Shown here in pieces: positions 8,709 to 17,174 of a stretch of DNA of 64,000 nt. The stretch comes from Streptomyces sp. AC555_RSS877 (GTDB lineage: Bacteria > Actinomycetota > Actinomycetes > Streptomycetales > Streptomycetaceae). Position numbers and translations under genes: made by a program. Below the pieces are notes generated by a model, which saw only the letters and a list, made by a program, of their open reading frames with translations, made no database searches and had not been told where the DNA came from. Numbering within the stretch: position 1 is the stretch's first letter; each line of letters opens with the position of its first letter. The stretch is taken from positions 1 to 64,000 of the forward strand of contig NZ_JAGMUK010000183.1 in the NCBI RefSeq assembly GCF_019049245.1, written 5' to 3'.

Positions 8709-9002
8709 CCGGCGTCGCGTCAGGGGCGCGACCCGGCCGGAACGGGTTCACGCACCGCCGCAGGTCCGTCGGAGGCCCGTCGGAGCAACACGACGAAGGT
8801 CACAGTTACGTATCGGGCATTTCACCCTTCAATCTTCACACCAGTCACACAAGTTGGTTAAGTTGGCCGCCTGACCGCACGACTTCCTTTGGCGAACCCC
8901 GCCGTGTCGCGCGTTTCTTGGTCGAGTCACCCTCTGACCGGGCCCACCAGCCGCTTCGGCTAGCGGAGTTCGGGCACGGGTTACGGAAGGAGTACGTCTT
9001 CC
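8709..9002 (+). promoter_or_regulatory. 5' region of the NlpC/P60-like gene with RBS-sequestering hairpin potential
   Basis: This is an AT-richer leader of about 290 bp. The ribosome-binding site GGAAGGAG is followed by CTTCC immediately before the ATG, so GGAAG/CTTCC can pair over the Shine-Dalgarno. A second complementary stretch, CTTCCTTT, lies ~110 bp upstream (near 8883) and could compete for the same site. AGCCG-CTT-CGGCT near 8950 is another hairpin. Streptomyces cell-wall hydrolase genes often carry ydaO c-di-AMP riboswitches; the conserved ydaO core could not be recognised here, so only a structured leader is claimed. Confidence 0.3.
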
Positions 9003-10928
9003 ATGGCGCCGGAGCGAACCCCGCGACCCGGAGGGATCAATCTCCCGGGCATGCGCAACTCCGCACTCGCCACGGCGGCTCTCACCTCCGTGGCCCTCCT
9101 CTCCCAGACCGCGAGCGCCACTCCCGCGACCGGAGACGACGGACCGAGCCGCGAAGAGGTCCGGCAGCGGGTCGACAACCTCTACAACCGGGCCGAGAGC
9201 GACACCGGGACCTTCAACGCGACCCGCGCGGCGGCGATCCCCCGCCAACGCGCCGGTTCGCCCGCCGACACCGGGCGAGGGGGAGCGGCTCCGGTCACCG
9301 ACCGCGGACGCGTCGACGCCCGGACCGACGACGCCCCGCGCAGGCAGGCCGATCCCGCCATCACCGACGTCGCCCGGCAGTGGTTCGACGTGGCACGGGC
9401 CAAGCTGGGGCCGACCGTTCCGGCAGCCCTTCCGACCGACCGGAGGCAGGCCCCACCGGCCGCCGCCCGTCCCGCGCGCCCGGTGGCCGCCCCCAGCATC
9501 CCCGCCCAGGCGGCAGCCGACCGCTCCGCCCCGGAGCTGACCGCCGGGTCCACACCGGCGCTGCCGTCCGCGCCGGTGGCGCAGTCGGACGCCGGGCAGC
9601 AGGCGGCTCCCAGGGCACTGCCCGCCGCCGCGGCCGAGTCGGGGCAGTCCTCGCTGCGGACCTCGAAGGAACGCATCCAGCGCCAACTCGTTACAGCTCG
9701 CGACCTGCTGACCACGCGCACCGCTCAGGCAGCCCAGCCGAGCACGTCGCTCACGGCGATCGAGTCCGGCCCGGCCGAGGACATATGGCCCGCCCCGGCC
9801 CCGGAGACCCGCCTCGACCCCGACCCGCTCTGGCAGCAACAGCAGCCGACCGCCACCAGCATGGCCGCGCCGCTCGCCACGGAAACGTCCCTCGTCATGG
9901 ACTCGCCGCTCACCACGGGCACGTCCTTCGCCATGGAGACACCGCCGGCCACGGACCCGTTCACCGCCACGGGCGCACCCCTGACCCCGAACACATCCTT
10001 CGGCGCAGGCACGTCCTTCGACGCGGGAACGCCCTTCGCCATGGAAACGCCGCCGGCCACGGACCCGTTCACCGCCACGGGCGCACCCCTGACCCCGAAC
10101 ACATCCTTCGGCGCAGGCACGTCCTTCGACGCGGGAACGCCCTTCGCCATGGAAACGCCGCCGGCCACGGACCCGTTCACCGCCACGGCGACGCCTCCCC
10201 CCATGGGCGCTCAGCTCACCACCAACACACCCCTCGCCACGAACTCGCCCCTGGTGGACGCGTCGCCCTCCATGGACGCGTCCATCGCCATGGCGCCCCC
10301 CACCACGGCCGCTCCGCTCCCCCCGAACACGCCGCTGCCCTCGGACGCGTCCCTCACGTTCGCCACCCCCGCCGCCACGGCCGCACCCACCACCGCACAG
10401 CCGCCCTTCGGCACCACCGCGCCCTTCCCCACGACCGCGCCGTTCCAGACGGACGGCACCTCCGGCGCGGGCATCCCCCTCGCCCCCGCAGCACCGGCAC
10501 CGGCATCGGCACTGGCACCGGCACCGGCACCGGTCGGTCTCACCCAGGCACCGGAAGCCCCGGCCCACGAACCCAAGGCCTCCCGCGCGCTCGCCTTCGC
10601 CCGCGCCCAGATCGGCAAGCCGTGCGTCTGGGGCGCGGCCGGCCCGGGGTCGTACGACAACGCCGGCCTCATCCAGGCCGCCTGGCGGGCCGCCGGCGTC
10701 GCCCTTCCTCGCGCCACACTCGCCCAGGCGGCCTCCGGCACGCTGGTGCCCCTTGCCGACACGCGCGTCGGCGACCTGGTCTTCTTCTACGACGACCTCA
10801 GCCACGTCGGCCTCTACATCGGCAACGGCACGATGATCCACGCGCCGGGCCCGGGGGCGTACATCCGCGAGGAATCCGTCTTCTACGCAGGGGAGTCGGC
10901 GATCCGCGGCGCAGTACGGCCCGCCTGA
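9003..10928 (+). CDS. secreted NlpC/P60-domain protein with catalytic Cys replaced by Asn and a repetitive Pro/Thr/Ala linker
   Basis: 641 residues. A signal peptide (MRNSALATAALTSVALLSQTASA, within residues 17-39) precedes a short charged region, then ~400 residues of Ala/Pro/Thr-rich low complexity containing a 36-residue tandem repeat. The C-terminal ~110 residues are an NlpC/P60 fold: KPCVWGAAGPGSYDNAGL, then GDLVFFYDDLSHVGLYIG and MIHAPGPG. Active members read YDCSGL; here the nucleophile position is Asn553 (codon AAC), while the His in LSHVG is kept. A Cys occurs instead at 541 (KPCVWG, usually KPYVWG). It is therefore probably a non-catalytic peptidoglycan-binding or regulatory homologue. 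Confidence 0.85.
   Translation: MAPERTPRPGGINLPGMRNSALATAALTSVALLSQTASATPATGDDGPSREEVRQRVDNLYNRAESDTGTFNATRAAAIPRQRAGSPADTGRGGAAPVTDRGRVDARTDDAPRRQADPAITDVARQWFDVARAKLGPTVPAALPTDRRQAPPAAARPARPVAAPSIPAQAAADRSAPELTAGSTPALPSAPVAQSDAGQQAAPRALPAAAAESGQSSLRTSKERIQRQLVTARDLLTTRTAQAAQPSTSLTAIESGPAEDIWPAPAPETRLDPDPLWQQQQPTATSMAAPLATETSLVMDSPLTTGTSFAMETPPATDPFTATGAPLTPNTSFGAGTSFDAGTPFAMETPPATDPFTATGAPLTPNTSFGAGTSFDAGTPFAMETPPATDPFTATATPPPMGAQLTTNTPLATNSPLVDASPSMDASIAMAPPTTAAPLPPNTPLPSDASLTFATPAATAAPTTAQPPFGTTAPFPTTAPFQTDGTSGAGIPLAPAAPAPASALAPAPAPVGLTQAPEAPAHEPKASRALAFARAQIGKPCVWGAAGPGSYDNAGLIQAAWRAAGVALPRATLAQAASGTLVPLADTRVGDLVFFYDDLSHVGLYIGNGTMIHAPGPGAYIREESVFYAGESAIRGAVRPA
9933..10188 (+). repeat. 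108-bp in-frame tandem repeat (2 full copies plus ~40 bp)
   Basis: Copies start at 9933, 10041 and 10149, exactly 108 bp apart, and encode METPPATDPFTATGAPLTPN followed by TSFGAGTSFDAGTPFA. Copies one and two differ at very few bases; the third diverges after TFTAT-like sequence. The unit length is a multiple of three, so copy number can change without breaking the reading frame. It lies in the linker of the NlpC/P60-like protein. Confidence 0.92.
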
Positions 10929-11316
10929 ACGTCCGCAAGGACGCAGACGCAGGACGCAGGACCGGCCGCAGCAAGGCCAGCATCGCCACACCCGCCGCAC
11001 CTGCCGCACCCGCCGACGAGTGCGGCAGCAACAATGCCGGTCGCATCCAGCCGACGCCCCGGCACCCCTGGCGCCTCACACGCCTGTCCGCTCCCCCGTC
11101 GGCACTCCGGTCACGCACGACTCTGGACGCCTCGTCCGGCCCTGACCTAAGGTGCGACAGCAAGCGCTTTCTAATCGCTTGCCCACCCGCGCATGACCGC
11201 GCAAGCGTTCCACTTCCGTCGCTCTTCGGCCTACTCCCCAGCCCCTGCGCCCAGCCCCGCCGGACGGTCCGCACGAGGAGCCGCCGAGGGTGCCCGGGGC
11301 GGAAAGGAAGCGTCTC
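10929..11316 (+). promoter_or_regulatory. GH115 upstream region with LacI-type operator (11160-11182) and third half-site (11201-11207)
   Basis: This 388-bp non-coding stretch holds the inverted repeat GCAAGCG (11160-11166) and CGCTTGC (11176-11182) with a 9-bp spacer, plus a further GCAAGCG at 11201. The overlapping AAGCGCTT core, with its central CG, is the shape bound by LacI-family sugar regulators such as CebR. This fits catabolic control of the downstream glycoside hydrolase. The remainder (10929-11150) shows no gene. Confidence 0.55.
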
Positions 11317-14277
11317 GTGCCGCACAACGAACCGCAGGGTTCCTCGCAGTCATGGACCCGCAAGTCGTTCCTGCGTGGAATGACGGCTGCCGGGGTCGCC
11401 CCGCTGCTCCCGGGGGTTCTTCCCACGACCGCCCGGGCCGCCGAGGCCGCCCCCTCGCACCGCCCGGCCTTCCCCCTCGTCCAGGGCGGCGTCGCCGCGG
11501 ACGTGTTCGTGGACGCGGCGGACGACCATGCCGTGGTCCGCGCGGCCGGGGACCTGCCCGCCGACATCGAACGGGTCAGCGGCGTACGGCCGCGGTTGCT
11601 GCACTCCCTGCCCGAACGGGCGACGCACCTGGTCCTGGTGGGCACGCTCGGCGCCAGTCCCGTCATCGACCGGCTCGTCGCGGACCGGCGTCTGGACGTG
11701 TCCGGGGTGAAGGGGCGCTGGGAGGCGTCGGTGACCCAGGTGGTGGAGCGCCCCTTACCGGGAGTGGACCGCGCCCTGGTGATCGCGGGCAGCGACCGGC
11801 GCGGCACCGTCTACGGCGTGTACGACACCTCGGAGCGTATCGGCGTCTCGCCCTGGTACTGGTGGGCCGACGTGCCCGTCGTACGCCGCGACACCGTGAC
11901 GGTGCCGGCGGAACCCCTCAAACGGCGTGAACCCTCCGTCCGCTATCGGGGCATTTTCATCAACGACGAGCAGAACCTCACCACGTGGTCGCGTCGCACC
12001 CAGGAGCCGGACAAGAACATCGGCCCCGAGACGTACAAACACGTCTTCGAACTGCTGCTGCGCCTGAAGGCCAACTACCTGTGGCCGGCCATGCATCCGT
12101 ACTCCGACTTCTTCAACAAGCACCGCGAGAATCCCCAACTCGCCGACAGCTACGGCATCGTCGTCGGCTCCAGTCACCCGGAGGCGCTGCTGCGCAACGG
12201 TGTCCACGAGTGGGAGCCGTGGGCGAAGGAGCATCCCGGCGCGGACGGCACCCTGCCCCTGTACGACTACACGGTCAACCCGGGTGTCATCTCCGACTAC
12301 TGGAGAGCCAGAGCGCGGCAGAACGCGTCGTACGAGAGCAGTTGGACGCTCGGCATGCGCGGGCTGCACGACTCCGCGCTGGAGACGAAGCACGCGACGA
12401 CCATTCCGGAGAAGGTCGTGGTGATGAACGACATCATCGCGGACCAGCGCCGGATCCTGGCCGAGGAGGTCGGCGCGGCGGCCGAGCCGCAGATCTTCAT
12501 TCCGTACAAGGAGGTCCTGGACCTGTACAACGCGGGCGTGCGGGTCCCCGACGACGTGACGCTGATCTGGCCGGACGACAACCACGGCAACATGCGCCAG
12601 CTGCCGAACGAGGCGGAGCGCGTCCGCGCGGGCGGCAACGGCATCTACTACCACCTCTCCTACTGGGGCCGCCCGCGCAGCTATCTGTGGCTGGACACCA
12701 CCCAACTGTCCAAGGTGTGGCAGGAGTTGCGCCGGGTGTACGAGCACGGCGTCGACCGGATGTGGATCTTCAACGTCGGTGACGTGAAGTCGATCGAGAC
12801 CGGGCTGTCCTTCTCCATGGACATGGCCTGGGACGTGGACCGGTGGGACGCCGACGAGGTCGAGGACTTCGTGGCCGAGTGGGCCGGGCGGCAGTTCGGG
12901 CGCCGCCACGGACCGGAGATCGCCGCGATCCGTACGGAGTACTACCGGCTCGCCGCCGAGCGGCGCCCGGAGTTCATCGACCGCGGCATGTTCTCCGTCA
13001 TCCACCACGGTGACGAGGCCGGACGCCGGACGGACGCCTACGGCCGGCTGCTGGAGCGCGCCCGGGCCCTGGGCGCCAAGTTGCCCGAGGCCTACCGGGA
13101 CGCCTACTACGAGCTGGTCGAGTACCCGGTGCACGGGGCGTACTTGATGAACCTGAAGTACTACTGGGCGGACCGCAACGCGCTCGCGGTCCGGCAGGGG
13201 CGGGGGGCCGGCGCGAACCGCTTCGCGGACCTGGCCGAGGCCGCCCATGCCGAGGAAGCGGCGATCACCAAGCGGTACAACACCGAGGTGGCGGGCGGGA
13301 AGTGGGACGGGATCGTCAATCCGTACCCCTCCCAGATCCCGAAGGCGCCGGGCCGTCCGGCCGTCACCAGGGTCGCCCGGAAGGAGACCTCGGGGCTCGG
13401 GGTGGCGGCCGAGGGGAACGAGGCCGGGGTGGACCGGCCGCTTTCCTTCTCCTCCTACACCCGCGGCCGGCGTTTCCTGGACGTCTTCAACACCGGTTTC
13501 CTGAGCGTGGACTGGGCGGCCGAGACCGGTCACCCGTGGGTCCGGCTGAGCACGACGGGCGGCTCGATCACCGAGCAGACCCGGGTGTGGGTGGAGATCG
13601 ACTGGGCGCGCGTTCCCGAGGGGGCGCAGGAGTCCACGGTCGTCGTCACCGGTGCGGGGCAGCGTGTCGAGGTGCCGTTGCGGGTGGTCAACGACGGGGA
13701 GCGGGCACGCCGTCGGGCCCGTGGGTTCGTCGAGGCGCACGGATACGTGTCGATCGACGCCGTGCACTTCCAGCACCGGGTGGCGCGCGGCGGATCCCGC
13801 TGGCGGACCGTGCGCGGGCTGGGCCGCCGTACCGGCGCGATGGAGGCGGTGCCGTCGACGGCCGCCCCGGTCACCGAGGACTTCGCCGCCCGGGCGCCGG
13901 AGTTGAGGTACCGGGTGCGCTTCGCGAGCGCCGGGAGCTTCCCGGTCACCGTCTTCCGGCTGCCCTCCCTGGACGAACGCGGTCACCGCCGGATCGCCGT
14001 CGCCCTCGACGACCAGCCGGTCACCGTGCTGTCCGGACAGTCCGTCGCCACCGGCAACCGCGGCGACGCCTGGGCCCGCAACGTGGAGGAGGGTATCGAG
14101 AAGCTGACCGCCACCATCACCGTCACCGAACCCGGCGAACACGTCCTGCGGCTCTTCATGGTCGACCCCGCGATCGCGGTGGACCAGATCGTCGTCGACA
14201 CCGGCGGCCTGCCCGCCACCTATCTCGCGCCGCCGGAGAGCTATCACCCGGTGTTCAACCCCGATCCCCACCTCTGA
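11317..14277 (+). CDS. secreted glycoside hydrolase family 115 (xylan alpha-1,2-glucuronidase type)
   Basis: About 986 residues. GTG 11317 is preferred over GTG 11290 because AAGGAAG lies 7 bp before it. A Tat-like signal (TRKSFLRG, then a hydrophobic stretch ending ARAAEA) indicates export. The body matches GH115: an N-terminal domain with GSDRRGTVYGVYDTSERIGVSPWYWW, a TIM-barrel with RYRGIFINDEQ, LKANYLWPAMH and WPDDNHGNMRQLPN, then a helical domain and a C-terminal beta-rich domain. Family members release 4-O-methyl-glucuronic acid from xylan. Codon 147 is TTA (11755-11757), making translation dependent on the bldA tRNA. Upstream LacI-type half-sites suggest sugar induction. Confidence 0.9.
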   Translation: MPHNEPQGSSQSWTRKSFLRGMTAAGVAPLLPGVLPTTARAAEAAPSHRPAFPLVQGGVAADVFVDAADDHAVVRAAGDLPADIERVSGVRPRLLHSLPERATHLVLVGTLGASPVIDRLVADRRLDVSGVKGRWEASVTQVVERPLPGVDRALVIAGSDRRGTVYGVYDTSERIGVSPWYWWADVPVVRRDTVTVPAEPLKRREPSVRYRGIFINDEQNLTTWSRRTQEPDKNIGPETYKHVFELLLRLKANYLWPAMHPYSDFFNKHRENPQLADSYGIVVGSSHPEALLRNGVHEWEPWAKEHPGADGTLPLYDYTVNPGVISDYWRARARQNASYESSWTLGMRGLHDSALETKHATTIPEKVVVMNDIIADQRRILAEEVGAAAEPQIFIPYKEVLDLYNAGVRVPDDVTLIWPDDNHGNMRQLPNEAERVRAGGNGIYYHLSYWGRPRSYLWLDTTQLSKVWQELRRVYEHGVDRMWIFNVGDVKSIETGLSFSMDMAWDVDRWDADEVEDFVAEWAGRQFGRRHGPEIAAIRTEYYRLAAERRPEFIDRGMFSVIHHGDEAGRRTDAYGRLLERARALGAKLPEAYRDAYYELVEYPVHGAYLMNLKYYWADRNALAVRQGRGAGANRFADLAEAAHAEEAAITKRYNTEVAGGKWDGIVNPYPSQIPKAPGRPAVTRVARKETSGLGVAAEGNEAGVDRPLSFSSYTRGRRFLDVFNTGFLSVDWAAETGHPWVRLSTTGGSITEQTRVWVEIDWARVPEGAQESTVVVTGAGQRVEVPLRVVNDGERARRRARGFVEAHGYVSIDAVHFQHRVARGGSRWRTVRGLGRRTGAMEAVPSTAAPVTEDFAARAPELRYRVRFASAGSFPVTVFRLPSLDERGHRRIAVALDDQPVTVLSGQSVATGNRGDAWARNVEEGIEKLTATITVTEPGEHVLRLFMVDPAIAVDQIVVDTGGLPATYLAPPESYHPVFNPDPHL

Positions 14278-14321
14278 TTGCCCGGCCCGTCCATTCCCTT
14301 CGGATTCGCCGCATGCGAAAA

Positions 14322-14414
14322 AGGAGCACGAAAGACGCCTGAGTGACAGAAGGCGACAATTCTTGGGTGTATTGCACACCCAAGGTCGCTTGCTCAATGC
14401 GTCTTCGTGCTCCT
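14322..14414. repeat. 93-nt near-perfect nested hairpin between GH115 and P450 genes
   Basis: The outer stem pairs 14322-14338 with 14399-14414 (16 bp, one bulged A). A short middle stem pairs TGAG (14340-14343) with CTCA (14393-14396). The next stem pairs GCGAC (14353-14357) with GTCGC (14385-14389), and the top stem pairs CTTGGGTGT (14362-14370) with ACACCCAAG (14376-14384) around a 5-nt loop. No U-tract or target-site duplication was seen. It may be the GH115 terminator, a structured RNA or a miniature element. Confidence 0.75.
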
Positions 14415-14541
14415 GTGCGCCCCCGCGTACAGGGGATTCGGGGCACCGTCAGCAGCTTGGACTGGGCAGGACATGTCTCGAACGCCAAGTCGGTGGATCG
14501 ACCACCGACTTTCGCGCGTCGACTGAGACAGGTGGTATTCG

Positions 14542-16020
14542 ATGAGCAATGCCGTACCTCAGACAGAACGAGCATGGACCGTGGGTACTGCTCCGGGCAT
14601 ATTCCCGTCCATCGGCCACTCTATCGCCTTGTTCCGTCGGCCGCTGGATTTCCTGAATTCCCTGCCGGCCCGCGGTGATCTGGTCGAAGTACGTCTGGGC
14701 CCGCTCCGCGCCTGGATGGCGTGCCACCCCGAAGTGGCCCACCAGGTCCTCATGGACCCGCGGACCTTCGACAAGGGGGGACCGCTGTACAACAGGCTGC
14801 GGCCGCTGATGGGCAACGGGCTGGTGACGTGTGGCAAGGACACGCACCGACGCCAACGCAGGCTGCTGCAACCCGACTTCCGTCCCTCCCGGGTTGCCGA
14901 CCACACGGACATGCTGGGCCGGCAAGCGGAGTTGACGTGCCGCGACTGGCGGGCCGGGGACCAGGTCGACGTCAGTGCGGCGACGATGGCCCTGACGACC
15001 CGGGTGATGAACCACGTCCTCTTCTCCGACTCGCTCGGCGCCGCCGCGGCGGCCGAGGTGGGCGACCGTCTCGCCGTCATCGTCCGGGGCCTGTTCGTCC
15101 GCACGGCCGTGCCGGTCGACGCTCTGTTCCGCGTCCCGACTCCCGCGAACCTGCGCTACAGGCGGGCGGTCGCCCGGGTGCACGCGATCGTCGGCGAGGT
15201 TGTCGCGGAGCGCCGGCGCCGCGGCCCGGACGACGACCGGGACGACGTACTCGAAACGCTCCTGGCCGCCGCACGCGACGGATCATCAGAGGTCACCGAA
15301 CAGGAGGTGCACGACCAGCTCGTCACACTGCTGCTCGCCGGAGCCGAGAGCACCGCCCTGTGCCTGGCCTCCGCTTTCGATCTGCTGGCCCGGCATCCCG
15401 AGGCGGAACGTCGCCTGCATGCCGAGGTCGACGCCGTAACCGCCGGCCGGCGACGGCCCGGCCACGACGCGCTGCCGCGGCTCACCTACACCCGGTGCGT
15501 CGTCGCCGAGACCCTGCGGCACCGACCGCCCGGCTGGCTCTTCACGCGCGTCACCACCCGGGAGACGACGCTCGCCGGGCACCGGCTCCCCCTCGGAACC
15601 ACCGTTCTGTACAGCCCCTACCTGTTGCACCACGACCCCGCCTCGTTCCCCGAACCCGAGCGTTTCCTTCCCGAGCGCTGGCTCCGGGAGCGGGCCACCG
15701 CCGATCCGCGCGGCGCGATGCAACCCTTCGCCGCGGGCAGCCGGAAGTGCATCGGCGACACCTTCGCCATGGCGGAGGCCACGCTGGCCCTCGCGACCAT
15801 CGCCGGCCGCTGGCGGCTGCGCCACCTGCCCGGATACGCCGAACGGCTGCGCCCGGCAGCGACGTTGGGGCCGCGCTCACTGGTGATGACGTGCCAGCCG
15901 CGTGCGCACGCACCGGCCGGCTCGACGCCCCGTGCACGATCCCTCGCTCCCCGAGCGACCGCAGCAGCCCGCGTACAGGACCCCCGAACGGCAGGTGACA
16001 ACGGTGTCGACGACGCATGA
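14542..16020 (+). CDS. cytochrome P450 paired with a terpene synthase
   Basis: 492 residues starting at ATG 14542 after an AGGTGG ribosome-binding site. The I-helix motif is LLLAGAESTA (~264-272), ExxR is ETLR (~323), and the heme loop is FAAGSRKCIG (Cys ~402). The N-terminal part (LPARGDLVEVRLGPL, RTFDKGGPL, GNGLVTC, HRRQRRLLQP) resembles CYP170-type terpene hydroxylases. The gene runs ~50 codons past the usual P450 end, with a Pro/Arg/Ala-rich tail overlapping the next gene by 17 bp. The coupling implies that it oxidises the terpene product. It lacks a clear membrane anchor, as expected for a soluble bacterial P450. Confidence 0.9.
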   Translation: MSNAVPQTERAWTVGTAPGIFPSIGHSIALFRRPLDFLNSLPARGDLVEVRLGPLRAWMACHPEVAHQVLMDPRTFDKGGPLYNRLRPLMGNGLVTCGKDTHRRQRRLLQPDFRPSRVADHTDMLGRQAELTCRDWRAGDQVDVSAATMALTTRVMNHVLFSDSLGAAAAAEVGDRLAVIVRGLFVRTAVPVDALFRVPTPANLRYRRAVARVHAIVGEVVAERRRRGPDDDRDDVLETLLAAARDGSSEVTEQEVHDQLVTLLLAGAESTALCLASAFDLLARHPEAERRLHAEVDAVTAGRRRPGHDALPRLTYTRCVVAETLRHRPPGWLFTRVTTRETTLAGHRLPLGTTVLYSPYLLHHDPASFPEPERFLPERWLRERATADPRGAMQPFAAGSRKCIGDTFAMAEATLALATIAGRWRLRHLPGYAERLRPAATLGPRSLVMTCQPRAHAPAGSTPRARSLAPRATAAARVQDPRTAGDNGVDDA

Positions 16021-17011
16021 GGAAATCGCAGCGGTTCCGCAGGACGTGATCACGACCGGCAGCCTCAGGGATCTGATCGACGCCCACCTGTACATGCCCT
16101 TCCCGTTCCAGAGCAATCGCCACGCCGCCGAGGCGGCGGCGGGCGTCGACACCTGGCTGCGCGCCTGGGGGCTGACCGACGACCCGGAGGTGGCGGCCAT
16201 GATCACCGCCACGCGCCCCGCCCAGCTCGCGGCACACAACAGCCCGTCCATGGACGCCGACCTCCTCCAGATCGTCGCCAACCAGATCGCCTACCAGTTC
16301 ATCTTCGACGACCGGGCCGAAGAGGTCGGCCGCCGACAGCCGGGCCGGCTGCTGCCCATGCTGACCGAGAGCGTGGAGATCCTCAGGGACGGCCGGCCCC
16401 CCAGCACGACTCTCGGGGCCGCCCTCGCCGACCTCCACCGACAGGTCCGGCAGTGGTGCACTCCCGCGCAGGCGGCCCGCTGGGCGTGGAACAGCCGTGA
16501 GTACGTGCACGGGCTGTTGTACGAGGCGGTGGCACAGAGCGACTCCGTGCCCCTGGGGGCAGGGCTGTGCGGCTCGATCCGTTCGCTCACCGCGGGCATC
16601 GAGCCGTTCTATCCCCTGTACGAGGCGGCGCAGCACCGCGAACTCACCCTCCATGACCTCCACCACCCCGGCGTACGGCGGCTGAACCGCCTTTCGGTCG
16701 ACGCCGCCGTGTGGACGGCCGACCTGTTTTCCGCGGTCAAGGAGCAGCGGGCGGGGGGAGTCATCAATGTCGCCCTCGCCCGGCAGCGGCTGCACCGCTG
16801 CCCGCTGCCGACCGCCGTCATGCTGGCCATCCGGCTGATCAACAGCACGATCTGCGAGTTCGAGTCGCTCCACGAGGAAGTCAGGCTGGACTTGAGTCCC
16901 GCCGGCGTCGGTTATCTGGACGGCATGATCGGCTGGATTCGCGGCTGTTACTACTGGTCCCGCACGGTGCCGCGCTACGCGGACACCTCGGACGCGTATG
17001 CCGTTCCATGA
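16004..17011 (+). CDS. class I terpene synthase with noncanonical NSE triad
   Basis: 335 residues from GTG 16004; the longer ATG start at 15902 would overlap the P450 by 119 bp. The first metal-binding motif is FIFDDRAEE (Asp ~102). The pyrophosphate-sensing Arg lies in SIRSLTAG, and the C-terminal Arg-Tyr pair is in WSRTVPRY. The second motif, normally NDxxSxxxE, reads ADLFSAVKE (16718 onwards): Asp, Ser, Lys and Glu are kept, but the Asn ligand is Ala (codon GCC). The enzyme should ionise a linear prenyl diphosphate and cyclise it, but Mg2+ binding may be altered. It is translationally coupled to the P450. Length and motifs do not separate sesquiterpene from monoterpene or diterpene activity. 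Confidence 0.85.
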   Translation: MSTTHEEIAAVPQDVITTGSLRDLIDAHLYMPFPFQSNRHAAEAAAGVDTWLRAWGLTDDPEVAAMITATRPAQLAAHNSPSMDADLLQIVANQIAYQFIFDDRAEEVGRRQPGRLLPMLTESVEILRDGRPPSTTLGAALADLHRQVRQWCTPAQAARWAWNSREYVHGLLYEAVAQSDSVPLGAGLCGSIRSLTAGIEPFYPLYEAAQHRELTLHDLHHPGVRRLNRLSVDAAVWTADLFSAVKEQRAGGVINVALARQRLHRCPLPTAVMLAIRLINSTICEFESLHEEVRLDLSPAGVGYLDGMIGWIRGCYYWSRTVPRYADTSDAYAVP

Positions 17012-17174
17012 AGGTGAGCCGGACATAATACCCGAGGGACGGACACTCGGAGCTCTGCCGTGGATAGTTCACTCGCAATGCCGTTCTGCTGTGCGAACCC
17101 GACCGCCGCGTGTATTTGAGGGCGTACGCTCGGCGCCGTCCTCCGCGGATCAACGACAGGAAGCGGTAGCGCAC

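Noticed and set aside
8709..9002. ydaO c-di-AMP riboswitch
   Set aside because: The location is plausible, but the conserved ydaO core could not be recognised by eye. A covariance-model search would decide.
8829..11009. 726-codon minus-strand frame rich in Gly/Arg
   Set aside because: Antisense shadow of the repetitive NlpC/P60-like gene; no family features.
7643..11383. 1246-codon plus-strand frame across the reductase and NlpC/P60-like genes
   Set aside because: It is the shifted frame of two real genes, with Arg/Pro/His-rich composition and no domain.
14542..17011. Albaflavenone (epi-isozizaene synthase/CYP170A1) cluster
   Set aside because: The P450 resembles CYP170, but the synthase sequence does not resemble epi-isozizaene synthase in its N-terminal or metal-binding regions.
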